64,000 bases of DNA from Roseovarius faecimaris (GTDB lineage: Bacteria > Pseudomonadota > Alphaproteobacteria > Rhodobacterales > Rhodobacteraceae), in the NCBI RefSeq assembly GCF_009762325.1, contig NZ_CP034348.1, forward strand, positions 750,501 to 814,500. The letters are read 5' to 3'. The position numbers were made by a program, and so were the translations under genes. The notes under the pieces were generated by a model. The model was given only the letters and a program-made list of their open reading frames with translations. It did no database searches and was not told where the DNA came from. How positions within the stretch are numbered: position 1 is the first letter of the stretch; each line of letters starts with the position of its first letter. This document shows, piece by piece, positions 55,502 through 64,000 of the stretch.

Positions 55502-56050
55502 TTATGGTATCTTGCGTATCAGGTAGTCGCTGCTACCCCGCCGTACCACTTTGAATTCTTGTTCTTCTACCTCATCATAGACCGGATTTTCAATTTTTGC
55601 GAGCGCTAAGCGCAAATTATCGCGGATTGAGTCACTTTCGCCATTATCGAGCGCATAGGCCCGGCGAAACATCTGGCTCGCCTCAGCGATTTCGCCCTGT
55701 TCCATGAGCACAACGCCCAGATTGTTCCAGGCTTCGGGCGCCCGTTCTTCCTGTTCGATAGCCTTGCGCAACAGGTCTTCTGCCTGTCCCAGACGCCCCA
55801 GGGCCAGATAGGCGCTGCCGATCCCGGTCAGAACCTCGCCGGTCATGCCCTGATCAAGGGCCGCGCGCGAAAAACTCTTGATCGCAAGTTCGTATTCGCC
55901 CGCATACATCAGCCTGTGGCCCACGAGCATCGGGTCCACGGTCTCGCCCCGCTTGGCCACACCAGGTGCAAACGGACTCTCTTTATCAACGCGCTCGTCG
56001 CAGCCCGCAAGAGCCGCGACGAGAAGTAATACTAGCCCTGCCCGAGCCAT
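55502..56050 (-). CDS. Second TPR lipoprotein of the tad locus
   Basis: 182 residues with lipobox LAGC at 14-17 (MARAGLVLLLVAALAGC). TPR units are visible from about residue 45 (MYAGEYELAIKSFSRAAL, AYLALGRLGQAEDLLRKAI, APEAWNNLGVVLMEQG, EASQMFRRAYALDN). The C-terminal tail (EVEEQEFKVVRRG) is charged. Tad loci of this group often carry two such lipoproteins; one may serve the secretin and the other the pilus platform. It lies 14 bp after tadC. Confidence 0.88.
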   Translation of the reverse strand: MARAGLVLLLVAALAGCDERVDKESPFAPGVAKRGETVDPMLVGHRLMYAGEYELAIKSFSRAALDQGMTGEVLTGIGSAYLALGRLGQAEDLLRKAIEQEERAPEAWNNLGVVLMEQGEIAEASQMFRRAYALDNGESDSIRDNLRLALAKIENPVYDEVEEQEFKVVRRGSSDYLIRKIP

Positions 56051-56064
56051 TATGCCTCTTCCTA

Positions 56065-57027
56065 TCAGAGGGCCATGGCAAACAGATCCATGATACCCAG
56101 AACCGATGGGCCGATCAGAATGATCAGCAATGGCGGAACTGTAAGCATCATCGTGGCCAAAGTCATCTTTGTCGGAAGCTTGTTGGCCTTTTCTTCGGCA
56201 CGCATGACACGTTTGTCACGCATCTCCCCGGCATAGACCCGAAGCGCATCGGCAACGGATGTCCCGAACTGCTGGGACTGGATCAGCACGGTGGTAAAGC
56301 TGGCGATATCCTGCACGCCGCACCGCTCGGCCAGTTCGCCCAGAACGCCGGGCTTGTCGCGCCCTGCCTTGATCTGATGCGCCACGATCTCATACTCTTC
56401 CGCCAATGCCGGATAGGACGAGGCGAGTTCCTTGGAAACCCGGATAATCGACTGGTCCATGGACTGACCGGCCTCGACGCAGACGAGCATCATGTCGAGG
56501 CTGTCGGGGAACCCTTCCTCGATTTCCTGCTGCCGCTGCTGGCGACGCTTGGTGACCCAGTATTTCGGGATCATGTAGCCGACCAGGCCAGGGCCCAGAA
56601 TGTACATGATCGCCTGGGTCGTGGTGGTGTTTTCGTTCCCGGCCTTGAACAGCAGGAAGTAAAGCACCCCGAGGATCAGCAGGCCGATCGCCCCGGCCAT
56701 TTGCGCGAAGTGGAAGAAGCGCACCGCGTCGCGATGGCGATAGCCCGCCTGCATCAGCGTCAGCCGGATCTGGCTGAGTTGCTTGGCATCCTGCGGTTCC
56801 AGGAAGTTGGCGTATTTGTCCAGCTTCTTGTTTTTCTGCCCTGTGCGCAGCTGCTGTTGCAGGTCCGCATTGCGCATCTGGTTGTGCTGGCTTTCCTTCA
56901 GCTTCTCCAGCGGGTCCTTGCGCTGTGTCAGAAGGGCGGCCACCACGAAGGCAACGAGCACGATGCCCAGGCTGCCAACGGCGATGATCGGTCCAAAGGG
57001 GCCAAACAGATCTGTCAGAAAGTCCAT
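56065..57027 (-). CDS. tadC: Tad inner-membrane platform protein TadC
   Basis: 320 residues. A type II secretion F-like protein, with membrane helices at the N terminus (GPIIAVGSLGIVLVAFVVAALL) and near residues 105-130 and 280-310, and the F-domain block FPDSLDMMLVCVEAGQSMDQSI. TadC pairs with TadB to form the platform on which the TadA ATPase acts. The cytoplasmic part after helix 1 (DPLEKLKESQHNQMRNADLQ) is a charged coil typical of the family. It lies 12 bp after tadB. Confidence 0.93.
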   Translation of the reverse strand: MDFLTDLFGPFGPIIAVGSLGIVLVAFVVAALLTQRKDPLEKLKESQHNQMRNADLQQQLRTGQKNKKLDKYANFLEPQDAKQLSQIRLTLMQAGYRHRDAVRFFHFAQMAGAIGLLILGVLYFLLFKAGNENTTTTQAIMYILGPGLVGYMIPKYWVTKRRQQRQQEIEEGFPDSLDMMLVCVEAGQSMDQSIIRVSKELASSYPALAEEYEIVAHQIKAGRDKPGVLGELAERCGVQDIASFTTVLIQSQQFGTSVADALRVYAGEMRDKRVMRAEEKANKLPTKMTLATMMLTVPPLLIILIGPSVLGIMDLFAMAL

Positions 57028-57039
57028 ATCTTCAGCTCC

Positions 57040-58008
57040 TTACACACGGATATTCACAAGGGCGCGCATCACGACGAGGTTGATCGTCAGGAAGAACCCC
57101 ACAACAAGGCAGGCCGGGATGAACCACGGGTGTTCCATCGCCTCCGTGTAGTAGTCGGGGTCAAGCAGGTTGATGGCGATCAGCGCGATCAGCGGGAAGG
57201 CCGACAGGAACTTGCCCGACCATTTGGCCTCGGCGGTGATCGCCTTGACCCGGCGGAACAGGCGGAACCGTGCGCGGATCACCTTGGCAAGCCCCGCGAG
57301 GATTTCGGCCAGGTTACCACCTGATTGCTGTTGGATGGTCACGGCCACCGCAAGAAAGCGCAGATCCTGCATGTCGAGCCGTTGCGCCATGTCCTTCAGG
57401 CTTTCGCCCATCTCACGGCCATAGGCGGCCTCGTCGGCGATGATACCCATCTCTGTGGCGAGCGGATCGGCCACCTCATTGGCCACAATCGAGATGGCCG
57501 AGGAGAAGGGGTGACCCACGCGCAGACTGCGCACCATCAGCTCGATCGCGTCCGGAAGCTGCTCTTCCAGCAGGGCCATTCGTTTGCCCGCCTTCATGCT
57601 CACCCAGGTAAAGACACCGCCCACACCCATGGCCACCGAGACGATCACGCGCACACCAAGACCGGTCGCGGTGCCGACGCTGAGCCCGAGAAAGGCCAGG
57701 AAACTCAGGAGGACCATGATCATGATCAGTTGCCTGGGCGAAAACGCGATTGCGGCCTTTTGCGCCTTGTCCGACAGGATCGAATACAGCGGGATTTTCT
57801 TGGCCTTCATGTGCTGCTGCATTTCCTTGCGCAGCTGCTCCATGACCTGTTCGCGGTTCGAGTTCTTGTCGAGCATCTCCAGCCGACGGTTGACGCGGCT
57901 GTTGAGGCTGATCGACCGGCCAAACACCGTCAGGTAGAGGCCTTCGACGAGGACAAGCACCCCGACGAAGATCAGAATGTAGATAATCGGTTCTGCTGAG
58001 ATAGTCAT
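57040..58008 (-). CDS. tadB: Tad inner-membrane platform protein TadB
   Basis: 322 residues. Membrane segments at about 8-30, 92-135 and 270-315 flank a type II secretion F-like domain (LPDAIELMVRSLRVGHPFSSAI, MQRLDMQDLRFLAVAVTIQQQSGGNL). That QQQSGGNLAEIL motif is highly conserved in TadB. It is the partner of TadC in the platform. It lies 5 bp after cpaF on the leftward strand. Confidence 0.95.
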   Translation of the reverse strand: MTISAEPIIYILIFVGVLVLVEGLYLTVFGRSISLNSRVNRRLEMLDKNSNREQVMEQLRKEMQQHMKAKKIPLYSILSDKAQKAAIAFSPRQLIMIMVLLSFLAFLGLSVGTATGLGVRVIVSVAMGVGGVFTWVSMKAGKRMALLEEQLPDAIELMVRSLRVGHPFSSAISIVANEVADPLATEMGIIADEAAYGREMGESLKDMAQRLDMQDLRFLAVAVTIQQQSGGNLAEILAGLAKVIRARFRLFRRVKAITAEAKWSGKFLSAFPLIALIAINLLDPDYYTEAMEHPWFIPACLVVGFFLTINLVVMRALVNIRV

Positions 58009-58013
58009 GGCGC

Positions 58014-59453
<1,440 letters not shown>

Positions 59454-59467
59454 CTCTGATCCTCTCC

Positions 59468-60715
59468 TTAAGCGGCTTCAGCTTCGTCTTTGCCAAGGTC
59501 ATGCAAAGAACGAGCCAGTTTCATGATTTCCTTGCGCAACGGGTTCTTCGCGGCCGATTCCGACAGGGGCAGGCCATGGTCATTGCATTGCGGGATCGGC
59601 TTGCCGCCATCGGGGAACTGCATCTCGATGCTGATATCGAGGCTTTCCGACATGCGTTTGACGCGGCTTTTGCCATTGAGATCGGTAAATTTCGGTGCGC
59701 GGTTGAGGCAGAAACGGATCTTCTCAAACGGCAGATCCTCAGCTTGCAGAGCACGCTTCAGACGCAGCGTGTTCTGGGCCGAACGCATATCCAGCTCCAG
59801 CGTCGCAAAATACACCTGGGCCTCATGCAGCACGGTTTCGGACCACTGAACCAGCGTTGAGGGCATATCGATCACCACGTAATCGAAATGCTGACGCGCC
59901 AGCGCGATCACCTTCGCCACATCCTCGGGAGAGACGAAATCAAGCGGCAGCATGTCAAGCGGCGCCGTCAGCACCTGCATCTTGTCGTTGAAGGAGGTCA
60001 GCGCCTGGCGGAAGATATCGTGGTCAAGCGCATCGGTGTCCGACCACATCTCATAGACCACGTCGCGGCGCGGCAAGTCGAGATAGGTTGCGACCGAACC
60101 GAATTGCAGATCGAAATCCAGCAGGCACACTTTCGGGTTCTCGGCTTTTTTCTCAACCGTGGCCAGTTCATAGGCAAGGTTCGTCGCCAGGGTGGTCGCC
60201 CCGGTGCCGCCCGCCAGACCATGCACGGCAAGCAGAACTCCGTCGCCAGTTGTACCACTCACGCCGTGACCCGTGGGGGCGGCCATGACCTGCATCACTG
60301 GTTCGGGCTGTTTGTTGAGGCGCTCGATCGCGGCTTGCAGCTCGTTCTCAGGAAGCGGGTAGGGGACGAATTCGTCGGCCCCCTGGCGAAGAAGCTGATG
60401 CAGCACAGCCGGGCTGACATCTTCTGCGATCAGGATGACCTTGATTTTCTTCGACTTTGCCAGGGTGATCAGATCGCCCAGCATAACGATTTCTTCTTCG
60501 TCGGAGCTGTCGATGGCGATGGCGACAAACTCAAGCCCGTCGCTGTCGGATTGATTGAAGAAAGCCATGGCTTCGCTGAAGCCGAGATCGCCCCAGGCTT
60601 CGCCAAGGGCGGTTTCCATATCTTCGATCAGAAGATCGAAGTTCTGCACATCGCGGCTGATCGTGCAGGCCGTGATCGGGCTGGCTTCTGGCTGATTCAT
60701 CGCACTACTCGACAT
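59468..60715 (-). CDS. cpaE: Tad locus ParA/MinD-like protein CpaE/TadZ
   Basis: 415 residues. An N-terminal receiver-like domain (about 20-135, without a clear phosphoacceptor context) is followed by a ParA/MinD-like ATPase domain. The Walker A loop reads GLAGGTGATT (residues 166-175): both the deviant and the catalytic lysine positions of KGGxGKT are alanine, whereas Caulobacter CpaE keeps the first. TadZ proteins position the pilus machine at a cell pole and dimerise, some with ATP. The start is the first ATG; a second (60698-60700) is possible. Confidence 0.9.
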   Translation of the reverse strand: MSSSAMNQPEASPITACTISRDVQNFDLLIEDMETALGEAWGDLGFSEAMAFFNQSDSDGLEFVAIAIDSSDEEEIVMLGDLITLAKSKKIKVILIAEDVSPAVLHQLLRQGADEFVPYPLPENELQAAIERLNKQPEPVMQVMAAPTGHGVSGTTGDGVLLAVHGLAGGTGATTLATNLAYELATVEKKAENPKVCLLDFDLQFGSVATYLDLPRRDVVYEMWSDTDALDHDIFRQALTSFNDKMQVLTAPLDMLPLDFVSPEDVAKVIALARQHFDYVVIDMPSTLVQWSETVLHEAQVYFATLELDMRSAQNTLRLKRALQAEDLPFEKIRFCLNRAPKFTDLNGKSRVKRMSESLDISIEMQFPDGGKPIPQCNDHGLPLSESAAKNPLRKEIMKLARSLHDLGKDEAEAA

Positions 60716-61017
60716 CGTTACTCGATCCCATCTGTTTTGCCTTTGACGTTCTGCTCAAAGTCTTTGTTTTCTGTGCTTTGCCCTTGTTTTCTCATCGAGA
60801 ATTCATTGGGCGCACTTTTGCTTCGAAAGGACTTTCCCAAAGAATCGGGGCAACATTTGGGCCAAAAGATCGTAATTGTGCGGTATTGATAAACATTTGG
60901 CGCGGCACTCGGCGGCCTCGAAGCCCCCCGAAACGATGGGTTGAAAACAAAAGAAACCCGCCTCGTGAGGCGGGTTTAGGTGGCCCGGCTCTCGCCGGAC
61001 AGGGAGATCCCTGAGCC
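60716..61017. other. Intergenic gap within the tad gene run
   Basis: About 300 bp between the ompA-like stop and the cpaE start, both leftward. It contains the terminator at 60949-60977 and, nearer cpaE, an AT-richer stretch (about 60720-60900) that probably holds the promoter for cpaE-cpaF-tadBC. No gene is evident. Confidence 0.6.
60949..60977 (-). terminator. Rho-independent terminator after the OmpA-like tad gene
   Basis: Read leftward: AAACCCGCCTC-ACG-AGGCGGGTTT followed by CTTTTG. An 11-bp perfect stem (arms 60954-60964 and 60967-60977), 40 bases after the OmpA-like gene stop. It would split the tad locus into at least two transcripts. Confidence 0.88.
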
Positions 61018-61680
61018 CTATTCGGAGGACATCACAATCGTTTCGTTTTCCTTGACCGTGGCCAGATCGCTGGGCGGCTTGGCGCTCAAGATCGTCTCGC
61101 GATAGACGACCTGGGCATATTTGCCATCCATGATCACCGGATGCGACTGCACGAAACCGGTCACTTCGGTCACCGTGCGCCGATTGCGGCGCTCGCGCCC
61201 TTCCGTCACGATCAGCGGCTGGGTTTCACCGAAGGAAACCACTGCCTCCAGCCGGGAGCGGCTGATGCCCTGGCTGACGAGATAGTTCACCACGGTATTG
61301 GCCCGTTGCTGGCCGAGACGCTTGTTATAGGCGTTCGAGCCCACCTTGTCGGTGTGGCCATAGACCTTGAACCGCACTTCGGGGAACTGCTTGATCCACC
61401 GGGCTTGTTCACTCAGCGTATCACGCGCGCCGACATCAAGCTGCGAGGATCCGAAGGCGAAGTTGACCGTGGTCTGAACTTCCGAGGCGAAGCGGTTGCC
61501 GAGACTGTGCACGTAGCCCGCCTCACCGGTCATCACCAGATGGTTGTTCATATTGGCGTTGCCGAAATCGCCGCTATCCACGAGGCTGCCTGTTTCGCTG
61601 TAGGAGCGGAACACTTCACCCGGTGTGCTGGAACATGCAGCAAGGGCGACAAGGCCGACTGATGCGAGAAGATGTTTCAT
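61018..61680 (-). CDS. OmpA-family lipoprotein of the tad locus
   Basis: 220 residues. Lipobox LAAC at about 13-16. An OmpA-like peptidoglycan-binding domain follows at roughly 75-180, with the motif VYGHTDKVGSNAYNKRLGQQRA that holds the diaminopimelate. It would anchor the outer-membrane part of the Tad machine to peptidoglycan. It lies 16 bp after the secretin gene on the same strand, a common arrangement in roseobacter tad loci. The C-terminal 40 residues are not part of the OmpA domain. Confidence 0.92.
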   Translation of the reverse strand: MKHLLASVGLVALAACSSTPGEVFRSYSETGSLVDSGDFGNANMNNHLVMTGEAGYVHSLGNRFASEVQTTVNFAFGSSQLDVGARDTLSEQARWIKQFPEVRFKVYGHTDKVGSNAYNKRLGQQRANTVVNYLVSQGISRSRLEAVVSFGETQPLIVTEGRERRNRRTVTEVTGFVQSHPVIMDGKYAQVVYRETILSAKPPSDLATVKENETIVMSSE

Positions 61681-61696
61681 GTGCCTCTGCCTCCCA

Positions 61697-63115
61697 TCAA
61701 TCCATTACGTAACCATAAGAGCCGGTGAAGTCCTGTTTGGCAACTTCGCCTGCAGCACCTTTGACCTCGCGTGCGCTTTTGGCCACACGTCCATGCAGGA
61801 AGAGGTCTGCCTCAGAGGGCAGTTTCACCCGATCCGTCGGCAGGGCCAGAGCCTCGCCACGGGTGGGCGTGACCAGGTGGGCCGACACGATGATCACAAG
61901 CTCGGTCTGCGACCGCTGGTACTCCGCGGAGCGGAACAGCGCCCCGAGAATGGGCACATCGCCAAGCCAGGGCACCTGGCCGTTATTGTCGCGGAAGTCA
62001 TCCTGCAGCAGCCCCGCAACCGCGAAGCTCTCGCCATCGCGCAGCACCACGGTGGTGGAGGCGTCGCGGCGCCGGAAACCGGCAATCGACAAACCGCCCT
62101 GATCGAACGAGTTGGTCGAATCGATCGAAGAAACCGCCGCGGAGAGTTCCAGGTTGATGATCTCATCATCCATAACCCGTGGCACGAAGTTCAGCTCAAC
62201 ACCGAAGGGTTTGTAATCGATGGTGATCGTGTCGTCTTCCTGGTTAACCGGAATGGGGTATTCGCCGCCCGCCAGAAACTTGGCTTCCTGCCCCGACAGA
62301 GCGGTCAGGTTCGGCTCGGCAAGGGTCCGGACGACGCCTTTGGCCTCCATGGCTTCCAGCAACATACCGACCTGAAGCGAGCCGACATTGAAGCCCAGCC
62401 CGATCGCGCCTTCGGTGCCTGCCTGCGTAATCACATTCCCCGAATTCAAGCCGTTTCCGGGGTCAAGCCAGGTGCCTGTTTCGCTTGTAACGCTTAGATC
62501 GCCGCTCAGCCAGTTGCCGCCAAAAGCGATCGAGGAACTCAACGATTTCGCGACCGAGCGGTTCATCTCGGCAAAACGGACCTTCAGCATCACCTGTTGC
62601 TTCCCGGTCACGGACATCAGGTTCGATACCCGCTCGGGCGCGTAGCGCTGCGCCAGATCGAGGGCGCGCTGCATCTTCGGTGTGCTGGAAACGGTCCCGG
62701 ACAGAACGATGCCGTCATTGGCTGAACGCACTTCGATCCGTTCGCCCGGCAGAATCTGCCGCAGCCGCTCTTTGAATTCCGAAATATCCGGGCTCACGGC
62801 CACGTTGACATTGGTGATCAGACGCCCGTTGGCATCCAGCAATGTCAGGGTGGTGATCCCGGGCGATTTGCCGAGCACATAGATCGTACGATCAGAAAGT
62901 GTCGAGAAATCAGCAATTTGTGGGTTCGCGATGCTCAGCTCCGCGAAAGGGGTGTCGCTTTCGACGACAACTGCCCGGTTCATGGGGACGCTCAGATCGC
63001 GCCCGGTGCCTTTGCGTACAACCTGTACGTTTTCAGCCAATGCTTCGGTGGCAATTGGCCCCGCAGCAACAACCAGCCCCAAAAGGGCGGCCTTAAAAAG
63101 TCCGACGATTTTCAT
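61697..63115 (-). CDS. cpaC: Tad outer-membrane secretin CpaC/RcpA
   Basis: 472 residues from ATG 63113-63115, with AGGTCAC before it; the frame starts 7 residues earlier. A signal peptide ends near EALA-ENVQVV. The N-terminal pilus-type domain (FAELSIANPQIADFSTLSDR) is followed by a BON-like domain (about 115-160) and the secretin channel from about 230. VVRTLAEPNLTALSGQEAKFLAGGEYP and PILGALFRS with SQTELVIIVSAHLV are diagnostic. It forms the outer-membrane pore for the Flp pilus. Confidence 0.95.
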   Translation of the reverse strand: MKIVGLFKAALLGLVVAAGPIATEALAENVQVVRKGTGRDLSVPMNRAVVVESDTPFAELSIANPQIADFSTLSDRTIYVLGKSPGITTLTLLDANGRLITNVNVAVSPDISEFKERLRQILPGERIEVRSANDGIVLSGTVSSTPKMQRALDLAQRYAPERVSNLMSVTGKQQVMLKVRFAEMNRSVAKSLSSSIAFGGNWLSGDLSVTSETGTWLDPGNGLNSGNVITQAGTEGAIGLGFNVGSLQVGMLLEAMEAKGVVRTLAEPNLTALSGQEAKFLAGGEYPIPVNQEDDTITIDYKPFGVELNFVPRVMDDEIINLELSAAVSSIDSTNSFDQGGLSIAGFRRRDASTTVVLRDGESFAVAGLLQDDFRDNNGQVPWLGDVPILGALFRSAEYQRSQTELVIIVSAHLVTPTRGEALALPTDRVKLPSEADLFLHGRVAKSAREVKGAAGEVAKQDFTGSYGYVMD

Positions 63116-63265
63116 GTGACCTGCCTTTCCGATCACGCCTCAAGGATGGGTCTTTTTGCCCGTTATGGGGTTTACCTTGCGCCAATTTTGAAAACTTTTC
63201 AAGAATCAAAGGGCTTTCGACAAAAATCGTGGCTTTTGCAAAACAGCTTAGGCGGCGCGGCATGG

Positions 63266-63291
63266 AAAAAGGCGCCCGCATTGGGGCGCCC
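63266..63291 (-). terminator. Terminator-like hairpin between cpaB and cpaC
   Basis: Read leftward: GGGCGCC-C-CAATGC-GGGCGCC followed by TTTTTCC; arms are 63285-63291 and 63271-63277. It lies 24 bases after the cpaB stop and 150 bases before cpaC, so it would reduce readthrough from the pilin/cpaB side into the secretin gene. Confidence 0.75.
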
Positions 63292-63314
63292 TTCAACTTC
63301 TTTCCGGGGTCAGA

Positions 63315-64000
63315 TCAGTTGGTGCAGGGGATTTCGCTGACCACGACCTCGCCACCCCGATTGGTGCGCACGGTGCAGATGCGTTCTTCCTTCTGGATCG
63401 CAACCTCGGCCTGAGCAAGTCCCAGGAGGCGATGCTGGTCCACTTCGATGATCTCGGCCACGGTGTCATCCATAACCCCGACAAGCGAGAGCGAAAGACG
63501 ACCGGTCGCCTGAGCCTGCGCCAGTGCCGCGACCTGCTGCGGCTTGACTGCCACGGTGACGGTCCGCGCGAGGGTCGCCCCCGAGACATCGCCGCTTGCC
63601 TGTTGGTCCACGGCAATGAGCCGCACGCCGGTTTCGATCAGCTTGGTTACGTTGCCAACGGAATTGGCCTCGGTGCGCAGGTCGGCGCCGCCAACCTTGC
63701 CGGTCCAGTACACATCGACACTGTCGCCCGGCCGCAGGAAGCCCGACACGCCGCTTGACACGTCAACCTTGATCGCGAACGCACGCTCGCCGCGTTGCAG
63801 CTGCGACGTCAGACCGGCCTCTTCGCCGGGCCCGGTGACCTTGACCTCCAGGATCGGCTCGAATTTCTCCATCGCGCGGAGAGCCTTGCGCGGCTCGTCT
63901 TCGCCTTCGGGAAACAGCTCCTCTTCGGTCATGAAGGGGCCTTCGGGCAGGTATCTTTGGGGGAAGCTGATCAGCTTCACGTCTTTCTTCAGGATCGGCT
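63315..64000 (-). CDS. cpaB: Flp pilus assembly protein CpaB/RcpC, N terminus beyond window
   Basis: 227 residues visible; the frame stays open to the right edge (PILKKDVKLISFPQRYLPEG), so the N-terminal signal and start are missing. The visible part has the SAF-like domain (about window residues 10-75, ERAFAIKVDVSSGVSGFLRPGDSVDVYWTGK) and the RcpC/CpaB domain (VTKLIETGVRLIAVDQQA, ATLARTVTVAVKPQQVAALA). CpaB is a periplasmic or outer-membrane factor that helps pilus passage through the secretin. Pilin and further tad genes presumably lie to the right. Confidence 0.93.
   Translation of the reverse strand, partial: PILKKDVKLISFPQRYLPEGPFMTEEELFPEGEDEPRKALRAMEKFEPILEVKVTGPGEEAGLTSQLQRGERAFAIKVDVSSGVSGFLRPGDSVDVYWTGKVGGADLRTEANSVGNVTKLIETGVRLIAVDQQASGDVSGATLARTVTVAVKPQQVAALAQAQATGRLSLSLVGVMDDTVAEIIEVDQHRLLGLAQAEVAIQKEERICTVRTNRGGEVVVSEIPCTN

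Overview
The window looks like chromosomal DNA of a Roseobacter-group alphaproteobacterium (Rhodobacterales). The coding DNA is GC-rich. It carries a Caulobacter/Roseobacter-type tad pilus locus, a Ntr-type PTS enzyme I, DUF1178, a DUF1127-like protein, a DUF3726-type protein, a PdeM/Lhr-type repair pair and an fhs-folD C1 pair. I see no rRNA, tRNA, CRISPR array, transposase or phage gene.

Layout. 1-8.5 kb: the end of an AT-richer region with one truncated secreted protein, then a copper-resistance block: copDC leftward, and rightward a His-rich secreted protein, cusB, cusA and cusF. The CusB-like subunit carries four CusF-like copper-binding repeats at its C terminus. 8.6-26.6 kb: core genes, mostly single or in small operons (BASS transporter, acyltransferase, MltB-type transglycosylase, sugar epimerase, LysR regulator, mtnP-lysE-apt adenine salvage, SulP transporter, ptsP, lysC and small enzymes). 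26.7-31.3 kb: modABC molybdate uptake, then an FbpB-type iron permease. 31.3-43.5 kb: a probable catabolic regulon. It comprises a tight four-gene operon (aldehyde dehydrogenase, variant M19 dipeptidase, an unrecognised 565-residue protein, a DUF3726-type protein), a LysR regulator, and a peptide-type ABC transporter split into a rightward binding-protein gene and a leftward operon of two permeases and a double ATPase. 43.7-44.8 kb: the ferric-binding protein gene, which shares an 18-bp upstream motif with the FbpB-type gene 15 kb away. 45-52.6 kb: fhs-folD, a hotdog thioesterase, a membrane LytTR regulator, pdeM with its helicase, and a small ABM-like protein. 52.7-64 kb: an AAA ATPase and the leftward tad pilus assembly operon, cut by the right edge inside cpaB.

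How the genes work together. CusA, the CusB-like adaptor and CusF would move Cu(I) from periplasm to outside, with CopC/CopD and the His-rich protein handling periplasmic copper. No outer-membrane channel or copper regulator is visible, so those must lie elsewhere. MtnP releases adenine that Apt recycles. Fhs and FolD interconvert formate-derived one-carbon folates. The FbpA and FbpB types probably form one iron importer, whose ATPase is not in the window. The 31-43 kb genes plausibly import a peptide-like compound and oxidise an aldehyde derived from it; the substrate is unknown. A GGTGCGTG(A/C)-N2-(T/G)CACGCACC palindrome recurs in three intergenic gaps and looks like a REP/BIME-type repeat.
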